Notes under the pieces: generated by a model
Told to the model about the DNA's origin: nothing
Database searches by the model: none
What the model saw: the letters and a program-made list of their open reading frames with translations, nothing else
Assembly (NCBI GenBank): GCA_963669155.1
Contig: OZ022585.1
Coordinates: forward strand, 4,809,024-4,873,023
DNA: 64,000 bases
Source: Arbacia lixula
Taxonomy: Eukaryota; Echinodermata; Echinoidea; Arbacioida; Arbaciidae
Reading direction: 5' to 3'
Shown here: positions 1-13,000 of the stretch, piece by piece
Numbering within the stretch: the first letter of the stretch is position 1
Layout: each line of letters begins with the position of its first letter
Made by a program: the position numbers and the translations under genes

Positions 1-57
1 ATACCGGCCATGCATGGGGTCTAACTTTTCTCCTGTATATCGTTAATAAAATAAAAA

Positions 58-236
58 GTCCACCCCGTGGTTAAGTTGGTTTCAATAACTTAGAAGAAAC
101 ATGAAAGAAACTAAGTGAAGTTTTGATGAAAAATCCGGCCGTCAGAGGATATATTAAGAAAGCTACGATTTATAAAAAGAAATATACTTTTGTGACGTCA
201 CATGCGAGATGCTCTGTACTATATGTTGTGGAAAAG
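58..236. repeat. Fragment of inverted-repeat element family A
   Basis: This is a diverged half copy of the element seen complete at 10486-10978. It shares the order of short blocks: a GTCCACCC-like end, AACATGAAAGAAAC, a GTGAAG block, then GTGACGTCACATGCGAG followed by a GCTCT and TATGTTGTG block. The second arm is not clear here. The rest of 240-720 holds nothing I can identify as a gene. Confidence 0.5.
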
Positions 237-724
237 TTTCATTTTTCAAAATGATCTATCATATTACGTATTTCCTGTGTTTCTTGGAGACCAGTGTCTG
301 CAAATGTCCGTACAGAATCGATATGTATGTTCTCCTTATATTCAACTTCAAACACAACGTTTGCAATCTTTTTGATAAAATAGATTACCCTTATTTTCTA
401 TCGACTAGGCCTTCATGATAACTGTATAGCTCTCATTGTTTAACTGAATGAACTGGGATTGACATGCACAAGTGATTGATTGAACTAAGGCAAAACAAAT
501 CTTTGTACCTTTGCGTATCAAAATACTTGCAAGTTTATGATCTAGCGGTATAAGGCTGCAAATATATTTACAGACCTCTGATAGAAAAAAGTGTATCCAC
601 ACGATTTGCTCGAAATAGTAACGACGATAGTTGGATTATGCTCTGAAGGTGGAAACAAAGATAAACACCACATAGGCCTTGGTTTACCCCTATACCCTAG
701 TAATATGTCGGTGCAAATGAAAAA

Positions 725-905
725 TAATCAGTGGAAATGAAAGATATTTGATTTTAAAGTTTCGATTTTGTGACGTCACATACGAGGTGCTCTCCCATAT
801 GTTGTGTACTACTTTTTCCATAAAATTGCCTATTTTCTGTTCTTTGATGAAGGAATACATTCTGTTCATATCGATATGACTTGTATAAATTATGTAAAAA
901 CATAA
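725..905. repeat. Fragment of inverted-repeat element family A
   Basis: The conserved core GTGACGTCACATACGAGG, GTGCTCTCCCATATGTTGTG and the following TTTTTCCATAAAATTGC block match one arm of the family A element at 10486-10978. Only one arm is recognisable. Sequence from 905 to 1290 shows no supportable gene. Confidence 0.5.
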
Positions 906-1289
906 AACAAACGCACAGGATTCCTATTACGTGTATGTCTACGGAGGATGGTACCTTGAAGAGCGCCATCAATCTAACAACAACAAAGCATGCATGCCTC
1001 TACATTACTATCGGTCACATCCATAGTACACTAACAGTAACACTGCTGTACTGCACACTCACCGCCGCCAAAACTGAGCAGAGAATATTCTGAGCAGAGC
1101 CGCTAAAAGGCGCTAACGTCCGATCATCTTGGTTCATTTCTCGTAAGTAGAAAAATAGAAACACTTTTTACTGTAATGGAGTGCATCTTTGCCAACTGTG
1201 GCAGATGAAGTGGCAATAAAAGCGACCCAAATCACTGTTAGAAGGTCGCGTAGGATGGAATGAATAAACTCCGCGAATAGCAGAACCGG

Positions 1290-1455
1290 GGGGCATTTCA
1301 TCAACATTTCTCGTCCGACAAGTTGTCTTTCTCCGACAGTTACCATAGTAATAGTCAGAGGCTAGAGCCTCTCAGCCAATCAAAGCTGAGGATATCACTG
1401 AAAATGTCAGCACCGACTATTTAGTCAGTGCTGACAACTTTCATGAAATGCCCTA
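1290..1455. mobile_element. Short inverted-repeat element (MITE-like), family E
   Basis: The element is bounded by GGGCATTTCATCAACA on the left and TTCATGAAATGCCC on the right, which form imperfect terminal inverted repeats. The interior includes a CCGACAGTTACCATAGTAA block and a GTCAGTGCTGACAACTT block. A copy in the opposite orientation lies at 20376-20546 inside an importin alpha intron. No transposase is encoded, so it would be non-autonomous. The terminal repeats and the second copy are visible; the MITE label is inferred. Confidence 0.6.
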
Positions 1456-1550
1456 CCATGCTACAGAAGTGCACATGATCATGATTCAACTAACAAGTAA
1501 CATGGTGACGCTTTTCCCCTCTCATTCTCAATTTTAAAAACAGTATCATA

Positions 1551-2128
1551 AGTGGTCCACAAACCGGCCCCTACCCTTGAAACCGGCCCCCGCGTATTTC
1601 TGCGCAGTGCGCGTTATCGAAGGTTGGATGCGCAATTTTTTTATGTATTTACGCATTAGTAAACCGAATGCAAGATTTTCGGAAGCAAAATTAGACAAAA
1701 TTTGCACTTATTTGGCAATTGCACATTTTCGTTCGAAACATCTCCGTTTTTCAACTTGCGTTCGTACTTCCGTGATTTTCTCGTCGATCGCCGAAACTTT
1801 CCTGTCATTTTTTCACTGCACTGGAAAGAGCATGATCGAGACGCAATACTGGTGAAATGTCGGCACTGTACTCGTCGGATTGACGGAGATATCGCACATT
1901 ATCGGTAGGGGCCGGTTTCAAGGTTCAGTGATGTGAATGTGCGACGATTTATCGAGCGATATTCGAAGCGCAATTTCTCCGAAATTTTATCGTTAATCTT
2001 CAATCCAAAAATAGTTTTTGAAAGAGCATTATTTTGCTGATTTGTGTGTGAAATTTTAGAATTTTATTTGGCTATCTTGGAATGAAAATATTCAAAAGAA
2101 AACAAGGGGGCCGGTTTGAGGCACCCGT
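1551..2128. repeat. Dispersed repeat with ACCGGCCCC terminal motifs
   Basis: The segment opens with a GGTCCACAAACCGGCCCC motif followed by CTTGAAACCGGCCCC. The motif recurs inverted at about 1907-1925 (GGGGCCGGTTTCAAGG) and at about 2106-2120 (GGGGGCCGGTTTGAGG). An inverted second copy of the left part lies at about 26990-27145, including the block that reads GCAAGATTTTCGG here. It is probably a non-autonomous transposable element, possibly two nested copies. The open frames within it have no recognisable homology. Confidence 0.5.
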
Positions 2129-2282
2129 ATCATACTTCAAATTCTAGTTGGGTCTACACTGGCGCTAATGTAGTAAGCGTAATTTGTTCACAAAATTCCA
2201 ATGAACATGATAAACGTGGAAGTTCTACGTCAATCCGATATGGTTTCATGACAACGACTACGGGGACGTACGTCTCAATGCA

Positions 2283-2412
2283 TAGACCGAAAAATCAGTC
2301 TCTGTAGGACGTTGGATCCACTGAGATTGCATCTGGCTCCTGGGAGGTATGTCCAGAAATGTCATTTCGATTAAAGAATGCCCCGAATGAGACGGTTATT
2401 CCTGTCTACAAT
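2283..2412 (+). repeat. Dispersed repeat family G
   Basis: This copy carries GACCGAAAAATCAGTCTCTG, TAGGACGTTGGATCC, GAGATTGCATCTGGCTCC and AATGCCCCGAATGAGAC in order. The same blocks recur at 27552-27680 and 54823-54946, and inverted at 53228-53313. No terminal repeats or coding capacity were seen. From 2412 to the TAF12 first coding exon the sequence holds only short simple-sequence stretches and probable 5' UTR or promoter. Confidence 0.55.
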
Positions 2413-3228
2413 GTTCATGATGTTTTTGCACAATTGCGTTCTGACTCTAATGCCTATCAGTACACCATTCCTGCCGAGTTTCATGACGTGCTACCATTGT
2501 ACCAAATTACAGCACTGCAAAGCAGTGCAAGACCAATCACTCTCCAAAAAAGCTGTAGTACGACATGGGCTCTATTTGAGGAAGCAAGTTTGCGGATGAA
2601 GTTTAAAGTTTATTTATTTTTTCTGTCAACCACTTTTGAGGTACAAGAAAAATTGTAAAATTATACACATATGTTTTCTTTAAGGAAAAGAAAAAAAGAA
2701 AAGAAAACAGGATGCAAGCAAATCTAAATGCGAATACCCTACACTATGTCACCTGTTTTTTTTTTACTAGATCACAGGTATAAACAAGTATAGCCCTTGA
2801 TGTGTGAGAGCAAAAGGGGGAAAAATGAGAGGTGAGAGTGGAGATCAGTTTATACATGATGTTTAGAAATATTCCTGGATGCACCTTTCATTTTTTGTTA
2901 TTTTGTAAAAAAATATTACACGCGCAGTGCATAGAGGCATACAGCCAGCGCGCTGCTCAGCTCTGCTACTTAAAATGGTGGCAGTACCTGTCGCCCCATG
3001 GCGTACTACAGTTTTTGTGTGCAAACGCGAGAGAGTGGTCGGTCTTGCGCTGCTTCACAGCGCTCTACAGTCTTTGCTTGCTACTGATGGGTCACCCTGT
3101 CTTTAATAACAAAGTTACATAAATTTGCAGACTTCTGATGGATATTCAAAATAATGAAACACATTGATGTGAAATTGAATATGAAGATTTTCTGTTCCCA
3201 CAGCCAGGCAACAGCTTCAGTAATCTAG

Positions 3229-6200
3229 ATGAATCCCCAGCCAGCAGCTCCCCCACCCCAGTCGGTGCCCTCACTGGTGCCCATCACATCAGCTCCGGCC
3301 CCCGCCCAGGTGGCTCCCACCAAGCCACCCGTGCCCTGCAAGACTCTCCAGGAAACCATCAAGGCCATTGAGAACCAGATCACTGTGAGTCAGTTTTTTT
3401 CTTTCATTTTTATCTTCATTTTTTCATTTTTTCATTTTTTCATTTTTTCATTTTTTTTTTTTTTGGGGGGGGAGGGGGGGAGGGCAATTTTCTTTACTGA
3501 CCAAACATAAGAGGTAGAGAGGGAGTTATTTTGTTAACTGTACATTGGGACCTTTCACACTCAAACTTGAAAACAAAACAATAGGCAGTGTTTGTGGTTG
3601 ATGGAAATGACTCTGCTTGATATTTTACAATGCGATTTTCATTACCTACTTGACATGTGCCTCCCCTTTACGGGTTATTTTGGTGGCTGTAATTACCAGG
3701 ATGAAACTGCTCTCAGCCCCGTGTTATTTAATTCATTTGTGTGTTTCCTTGTACAATTTTCAGTGTTGTTCTGGGTGTATATTTGAATGTAACAGTTTAA
3801 TGTGGAATTATGTGATCAATGTGGCATTGTGTGAGGCCAGCAATGACAGTGAGACTTTGATAATGATTGTTGATGTAAAGAATTTGCATTTTTTCCAGAT
3901 TGCCTAAAAGGGCAAATTACATAATTGTCTGGAATATATTGCATGATATGTGAACGTAGAGTTTAGAATATTGTTGCTCTTTTCATAACTATTCCTTGAG
4001 CTTAGTCTTAGAATTTATCAATGTGGTAAAGAAATCTTAAACCTTTCAACGCCAGCTTGGAAGCACTTCAATTCGTGTCATTGTATTAATGATACAATTC
4101 CATGATTCCACGATTTTTTTGGTACCTTTTCTAATATACTTGAGTGATGTAGGAAGAGTAATTTATGTTATTTTGATTTCCATCATGTCAGTTCATGGAA
4201 GGCCAGACCTGCATTATTACAGTATCAGAATGAAGTCATGATGATTTTTTTTCGAAGCAACAAGAATTTGAACTTCACCGAGTTACATTGCATAGAAAAG
4301 CCATGGAAAATGGACATGTATGGACATTTAAAACAAAGTGTGTCAGCCTGCCATATGTCATTGACTTTCTCATGAAGTCATGATGTTTCTTGTCTCCCTC
4401 AGTGGTCTTTTCATACAGGTTTCGCTGTCCATTATTTTATTTTCCCTCTGCTGAATGCTAACCGTACCCTCTCTACCCTGTGTGTGTGCTGTGCGTGTGT
4501 AGCTGATGGAAGGGCTTGGCCAGCTCAACGGCAAGCAGGAAGGCGACCTGGCCAAGCTGAGAGAGCTCCACCACAAAGCACTGCAGGAACAAGAAAGGGT
4601 AAGCCCGTCTGGGCCCTGTTGCATAAAACTTACCCTTAATGGTAACTGCCGTGAATGGTTGCTACCAGGCTAACATCGTTTGATAGCCAATCAGGGCCCC
4701 ATTGCATTAAACTTACTATTATTGGTAATAGGCCTGAGTCGAATCGATTATTAAGCTGTTGTTCTATCGATAACGTCGAACTCCGATTTCGTTTTGATGA
4801 ATTTGATGTATTGACGAAATTACCAAATTGATTAGAAAACACAAAATCTTTTGTTTGATAGTCCTGTTATACACAATTTATCTTCATATTTTCACAATTT
4901 TAATTTGCTTACTTTGACTGATAGTCTAAATATTTGCAGTCGCGTCTCGTCGCTTTGCGCCCGAGTTATGAAGTGAAACTTTCCAACCGATCTAAGTTTT
5001 CAATGAACTTCATAATCATGAAAAAAATATGAAATTTGATGGAATAAAACGTAAGATATGAAACAGTTTTGAAATCATAGAAACGATAAACAGATCGTCT
5101 ATTCAATTCTGACTTGACTCTGGCTGGTGTTCTATAAACATGATATTCGCTATACATATTCATGAAGGTCCAATCCATGTATGGCAGAAATATTCGCTAG
5201 GGCCCACGTGTAGTTTTTGAGATATCATTAGATTTCTATGGGGCTTGAAATTAAGATTTTGAGTCAGCGAACTGCAAGCAAGGCAAATACGCATGCGCAT
5301 TTGCTTTGACTGGCTAGGTTCGTGAATATTTTGATGGGCGGAACAGCTGATCGCCAATTTCATGTGTGCGACTTCATGGATTTGGTATGGTTTTTTTGAG
5401 TTTTGGGAAATGTTCTTCATTAAAAATATGTTGTATGAGCCTGTTAGGCCGAACACATGCAGTAATAAAGAAGTATTTTGACAATCGATGGCAATCATGA
5501 TCAAACACGATGTACTAAGACCGAAGAATCAGCTCACTGCACTGACTCGTCGTGGGTCGGCCCTTGCTACGGGTGTTCAGCTGCAGGCTCAGCCAGTGAA
5601 CGCTGCGTAAGTATCAATGCTGGTATCGCACAACATGATTTTGAATATGTGGGACGCAGGCGTAACATCGTGTCATCTTCTTCAATTCAATTCTGACCTG
5701 AGTCTGGCTGAGCGAATATCTTCTTGAGATTTCGTATAGATCAATAAGTCATTTATTATCCGGTACATGATCATACCTTAGCGGGCCACCGGCAAACATT
5801 TCAGGAATTTAGACGAATTCTAAGCCAATATTTGCTCAGTTTTCGTCGTCAAAATACCGCTAGAATTTAACATTTTCTGATATTAAAATTGTTCAGATAT
5901 GCATATGAGTATGCTTGTATGTTTAGTAGGATAAATGTCCAAAGTTTATTTTTTCAAAGAAATATGTATTCCGGGATATTTTGGCAAGAAAAATGTTTAC
6001 TTTTTTTCGCACTGTGCGAAAATATGTTGTTCACTTTTTGCAAATGAGGTACCACTGTCACTGGATTTCGGGTGGTAATTGGGGTGCTGCACCGCGCCTG
6101 GATATTTGTGTGGGCAACTGTTCACACTTGATGCCATGAAGCAAACACAATCTGCATTGTGTAGTTTATTTAGCCCTGGACTTAATTTCCCTAAGCCCAG

Positions 6201-9200
6201 TGTACTTTTCGGTGAATTAGACTTTAAAGGGAAAGACACCCTAAAGTGAGGTTGGTGTTAATATAAGCAACAGCATGAAAGAAACATATTACTGAAGGTT
6301 TGCCATAAATTCATTAAAGGATAAGAAAATTAAAATATTTTTAGGGTTTAATTTTGTGACAACAGTTCTCTCCCAATTTTGTGTACTTCTTCTTTGGAAA
6401 ATATCAATTTTCTCTAAAGGATATTTATTTTACCTGCATCTTTAGACTTTGTGCTTTTACATTCCTTCATCAAAAACAGAGAAAGAGAAATTTGTAGAAT
6501 TAAACAGCACACAACATATGGGAGCGCATCTCCTACGTGACGTCACAATTTAAAGATTTCAAAAAGTCATACCGGTAACTTTCTTACCCAGTGACAGATA
6601 TTTGTTTTATCTTCATCAATATGTTGCTTACATTTTTGCACTTTTCTGCTATAGTTACACCAATTTAACTTCAGGGTGGATTTTCCCTTCAAGAAGAGCC
6701 CAGGGAACCTCCTCTTGCTTGTTATTACTGTACTATTCCCTTTGCATATGAGTGATTTTGTAAGGTAGGATGAGTTTTTTTACATCAAAGAAGAAGACGA
6801 AGTGTTTTCATCTCATCCCAGTTATTAGGCAGTGTTCGTATATGTCATGTCATGTGGTGACGGGCAGGTAAAACTAAAGATTACATACATGTCTTTCCTG
6901 TTTTGGTCCTTACAGTTGCGAGCAGAGAAGATAGCCAACTTAACACCGATCCATCAGCAGCCCAATTCTGCCACCCAAGCCATCAAGTCTATAGCCTCCA
7001 GTAGCAATAACAACAGCAATGCTCAGGTAATGCTCCAACTGGTATATCCATTATAGACATTCAGTTGATTTTACAGCAGCAAGGCACTAATTTAGAGTTT
7101 GTAAGTTTTGTCTTATGATACAAATAATCAAACATATGAGCTCAAAATGTACTTTTGATGTAAGCCTGCCCTTTTCATTCTGAGTGTCCTGTATTTCAAG
7201 AGGAAAAAAACATGATGGTTAAAAACAGCCCGTCCCTTTTTCAGATCACCACAAAACCATCGAAACATTGGCAAAACATATAGAGAAGTGTTAGCAAGCT
7301 GTAGATTCATAATTTGAAACTGATACGCAGTGTAAAATTCAAATAATGCACATAAACAACGTCTGATTAATAGTCTTTACCTCAGGCTCTTAGCAGTTTG
7401 TGTTGAAATATCTGCTTTATTGATTAATCTGTGTATTAAATTATAAAATGCATTATGAAAAAAATTGTTCTGTAGAAGGGATCATCTCCAAAGTTTGGTA
7501 ATTACTCATGAAATTAGGATTTCACACATGCATAATAACCACATAGATACTGTAACAAAGACTAATACTTTTTTCGTAGTACGAAAAAAATAGGTTTGAA
7601 ATTTAACAGCTGAAATTTTAACATATATACAGAAAGCTTCAACATGCTATATTCTTAGAAATGGTCTTGAATCACACTTTCTTCAATTTACGATCGTGAT
7701 AGAAGATTTCAAATTTTAAGCTTGCAAAAGGGACGGACAATCTTTAAGATAATGCTTACCACTTTAAAAGCCCATACAACTGAGCTCTTATGGCACGATA
7801 TCATTTATAGAGGGCGCTATTTAAGGCGGCGGTCCTATCAGCCCCATCCTCAAGATAGGTAAAACTTTGACAGTGGTGATCCTCGCGCTTGCGATATTGG
7901 CAGCAGTCTGTGATATGCTACGGCCCATGTACACAAAGTGAGTGTTGTGTGTAGGTATGTGTGAGCATTGTAGCATAGCCATCTGACCGAATTTTCATGC
8001 AGCTTTGGTCAAGTTTGTAAACCAGTCCGACGAGCATGTAACATGCACAAATAATGTGTACAGGTCAACAGGCCTTTTGCAAAGCCTGTGCGCACCTCTA
8101 GTACCAAACGATACTGAGGATCGTGCAATTTGAAGATGTAAGACTTTTAATCTTGTGCAGATGAAATAATTAGATTTGATGAAATGTTCAAATACCATAT
8201 TTGATGTTTTATGAAGTGTCTATAATTCATCCCTCTCCCTCCCCCCCCCCCCCCTCTCTCTACCCTTCTCCCCCTCCATCTCCCCCTTCTTCTCTCCCTC
8301 CCTCTCTCCCTTCCTCTCTCCATCCTACCTCTCTCCATCCCTCTCTCTCCCCCTTCCTCTCCCCCTTTCTCTCTCCCCCTTCCTCTCTCCCTACCTCTCT
8401 CCATACCTCTCTCCCTCTTCCTCTTCCCCTCCCCCCTTTCTCTCCCCTTCCTCTCTCCCCCTTCCTCTCTCCCCCTTCCTCTCTCCCCCTTCCTCTCTCC
8501 CTCTTCCTCTTCCCCTCCCCCCCTTTCTCTCCCCTTCCTCTCTCCCCCTTCCTCTCTCCCCCTTCCTCTCTCCCCCTTCCTCTCTCCCTCTTACCTCTCT
8601 CCCTTCATCCTCTCTCTCTCCATCCCCTCTCTCACTCCCACTCCCTCACCCCCACTCTCTGTATCTCTCCCTCTCTCTCTTTATAGCTAAGTGCCAGTGG
8701 CAGCAGTACAGGTTCTCATTCATTGCAGCATTCCTCATCGAGTGTGCGAGAAGCACCCAGGTCATCCCCTATCTCCATGTCTGTGGGAGCCAGTGGCGAT
8801 GCAGGCAGAGATATATCAAAGGTATCAAAAACCCTATGTCTCCATGTATGTAGTAGCCAGTGGCGATGTAGGCAGAGATATATCAAAGGTATCAAAAACC
8901 CTATGTCACCATGTATGTAGTTGTGGCGATGCAGGCAGAGATATATCAAAGGTATCAAAAACCCTATGTGTCCATGTATGTAGTTGTGGCGATGCATGCA
9001 GAGATATATCAAAGGTATCAAAAACCCTATGTCTCCATGTATGTAGTAACCAGTGGCGATGCAGGCAGAGATATATCAAAGGTATCAAAAACCCTACGTC
9101 GCCATGTATGTAGTAACCTGTGGCAATGCAGGCAGAGATATATCAAAGGTATCAAAAACCCTATGTCTCCATGTCTGTGGGAGCCAGTGGCGATGCAGGC

Positions 9201-9971
9201 AGAGATATATCAAAGGTATCAAAAAACCTATGTCTCCATGTATGTACTAGCCAGTGGCGATGCAGGCAGAGATATATCAAAGGTATCAAAAACCCTATGT
9301 CTCCATGTATGTAGTAACCAGTGGCGATGCAGGCAGAGATATATCAAAGGTATCAAAAACCCTATGTCTCCATGTATGTAGTAGTCAGTGGTGATGTCGG
9401 CAGAGATATATCAAAGGTATCAAAAACCCTATGTCTCCATGTATGTAGTAGCCAGTGGCGATGTAGGCAGAGTTATCTCAAAAGTATCAAAAACCCTATG
9501 TCTCCATGTATGTAGTAGCCAGTGGCGTTGTAGGCAGAGATATATCAAAGGTATCAAAAACCCTATGTCTCCATGTATGTAGTAGCCAGTGGCGATGTAG
9601 GCAGAGTTATCTCAAAAGTATCAAAAACCCTATGTCTCCATGTATGTAGTAGCCAGTGGTGATGTAGGCAGAGATATATCAAAGGTATCAAAAACCCTAT
9701 GTCTCCATGTATGTAGTAGCCAGTGGCGATGCAGGCAGAGATATATCAAAGGTATGAAAAACCCTATGTCTCCATGTATGTAGTAGCCAGTAGCGATGCA
9801 GGCAGAGTTATATCAAAGGTATCAAAAACACTTTCCTTGTTTCCACACTCTGACATACTTTATGTCTCCAGAGTATTTAAAAAAACAAATGCAGCACTGC
9901 TTTTTACACTTGCCTTGAATATGTCTATGATGATCTATGATGATGACACCTTCCGTGGCCAAGATAAAGGT

Positions 9972-10003
<32 letters not shown>

Positions 10004-13000
10004 GGGGGGGGGGGTCAAAATAATTCCCCTTCCCCCCCCCCCCCCCCCCCCCCCCCCCCACTTCCCAACCCCCAATGCCCTGTTAAACTTTCTCTCAAAA
10101 GCCTGGTCACAATAGGGCTGAAAACTAATATCCTCTTTGTGGAATCACACTGACGGTTGAAATTTGGCTCATTCTCTTTGATCATAGTCGATGTTAGCAG
10201 AGCATTGCAATCACAGCTTAATTTGGAACATCGCTTCCTAGTGCTGGATACAGGGACATTTCTTGTAAACATGTCATAAGATATAATTATGTGGACAAAT
10301 TGAAGATATTGTTACTTTCACCCCCAATGCCCTGTTAAACTTTCTCTCAAAAAGCCTGATCACAATAGGGCTGAAAACTAATATCCTCTTTATGGAATCA
10401 CACTGATGCTTGCAATTTGGCTCATTGCAATTTGGCACACGAGCCTGAGAGGCAAAATGTGGTTCCGTTTTTCATGCATGATTTTAAGGGATAGTCCACC
10501 CTTGATTTCAATAAAAGCAGAAACATGAAAGAAACATATTAGTGAAGGTTTAGCAAAAATCTGACAAAGCATGAGAAAGTTATGATCTTTTAAACTGTTA
10601 ATTTTATGTCACATGCGAGGTGCTCTTCCATATGGTCTGTGCCATATGATTCCATAAATTGCTTTTTTTCTGTTTTTGATGAAGGCATAATTTTTTCAAA
10701 CAGGCATGTCTGTAAAAATGTGTTTCTAAAGATGTATCAAGTGCACAGGTAAGATTATGTTTTTCCCTTTAAGAAAAACAGTATTTTCAAGAGAAATAGT
10801 ATGTACACTACATATGAGAGGGCATCTTGCCCGTAACGTCACAAAATCAAAATTTTATTTTAAACAATCATAACTTTCTTATCCTTTGACAGATTTTCAC
10901 CAAACCTTCACTAATATGTTTCTTTCATGTTTATGCTTTACCTAAAACCAACTTAATTAAAGGGTGGACTATCCCTTGAAATCCTATATCTCTGATGAGT
11001 TGATATTTCACTCAAAGGGATACACTATCCATAATGGACACCGAGGTCAGAACTTAGGGAACATTTGTTTTCCAATCCCTGATTCCATTATTTGTTGGTA
11101 TTGTGTTCATCCTGTCTCAAGATCCTGAACAAGAAGAAGATCCAGGACCTGGTGCGGGAAGTGGACCCAAACACACAGCTGGACGAAGATGTAGAGGAGG
11201 TATGTACAAGGGGCTGAAAGCAGAAGCTTATAGTGTCACCGCTCGGTGCCAGGACTACGCTGACTCAAGCAGGATACAAACACAGTGTCTGGACTCTTCT
11301 GCACGGAATAAAGGGAGTATAGTGTACTGGGAAGACAAAAAGGCCTTCACAAGGTGATCGTCACCAATCTTCTTGCCAATGGTCTTAAATTCATGCATGT
11401 ATTGTCCATTTTAGAAACTTGCTGAAAGTTATTTGCCCTCATGTGATCCACATTTGGAATAATTAGTGATTAAATAACAAATCCTTGATATGTTCGGCCT
11501 GAACAATTTGAGGATATGTGATTTAATCACGAATTACTCCAAATGTGGATAATTTTAGGGCAAATAACTTTCAGCAAATTTCTAAAATGGACAATACATG
11601 AATTTAAGACCATTGGCAAGAAGATTACTTATGATCACCTTTTTAAGGCTGTTTGTCTTCCCAGTACAGTATATGCCCTTTAAATGGGATACCAAAGCTA
11701 ATGGGGAAATAATGATTGTCTGTAGCAGCTGTAAAATAGTAAGGAAGACATGTTCTCCAGGGAGTGGAGATGGTGCACACACTGTGTGCATGCGTGTGAT
11801 CTAGCTAGTGGAGATGGTCTTCTCTAGAAGACACAATCATGATTGTAATGTAGCGTTCTTAAACACTTGGTACTGGGTATTCTTAATTTGTGTTTATTGT
11901 GAATATACAGACATACAATGTACACCTGCTCTTTCATAACATACACATGAATACATGCTTTAAAGGGAATATACTGTACTGGGAAGACAAAAATTCTTTC
12001 AAAAAGGTGATCTTGAGCAATCTTCTTGCCAATGGTCTTAAATTCATGTATTGTCCATTTTAGAAACTTACTGAAAGTCATTTGCCCTCAAATGATCCGC
12101 ATTTGGAGTAATCAGTGACTAAATCGCAAATCCTATAATGTTCGGCCCGAACATTTTGAGGATTTGTGATTTAATCATAAATTACTCCAAATGTAGATCA
12201 TTTGAGGGCAAATAACTTTCAGCAAGTTTCTAATATAGACAATACATGAATTTAAGACCATTGGCAAGAAGATTGCTCACGATCTCCTTATGAAGGGTTT
12301 TTTGTCTTCCCAGTACAGTATATGCCCTTTAATACATATATATCATTCTAAAAGTATTCGTGAAACAGAAATATTTATTACAAATCCATGTCATTCTCCC
12401 ATCCATTCCAACAAATGGTGACCACATGATTCTATTTTTCAGATGCTGCTTCAAATAGCAGACGACTTCATTGAGAATGTTGTGACTGCGGGGTGCCAGC
12501 TTGCCAAGCACAGAAAGTCATCCACACTAGAAGTGAAAGACGTCCTCATCCACCTTGGTCAGTTCATGTCTCTGCAGCTTCCAGCTTCCATTTGCTTTGC
12601 TTATATCATCTATTGTCACTCTACAAAACATTCAATTCTTTGATTAAACTCCTGCCCTAATGCTGACTTCTAAATACAAATAAGCAAGAGAAATTTATGT
12701 CTTGCGAACCGTTCCTATTTACTGTGTCATCATAAGTCAAGTGAGTGCCTGTTGGATGCTGTCTTTGCCCAGCCAATAGTAGATACACGTTCAAGTTCTC
12801 TATGTACCTCTCTTTTTTTGCTCATTTCCAACAGATTGATCAATCAATTTGAGTACTTTGAAGATTAACAGCAAAACAAAGATTATATCTATTGTCCCTC
12901 TACAAAATATTGAATTCTTTCTTTTATCTCTCCTCAACCAATGACAGATAGCCTTTGATTTCTCCTTGACCAATGGTAGATATTCCTTCATCTCTCCTCG

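Noticed and set aside
8201-8686. 161-codon Ser/Pro-rich open frame
   Set aside because: It is a composition artefact of the pyrimidine tract that ends at a splice acceptor.
8691-9381. Open frames of 140 and 156 codons in all three plus frames
   Set aside because: They are produced by the 67-bp array, whose unit length is not a multiple of three; no frame has independent support.
8790-9831. CRISPR-like array
   Set aside because: The repeats are contiguous 67-bp units with no unique spacers, in an animal gene, so this is a minisatellite.
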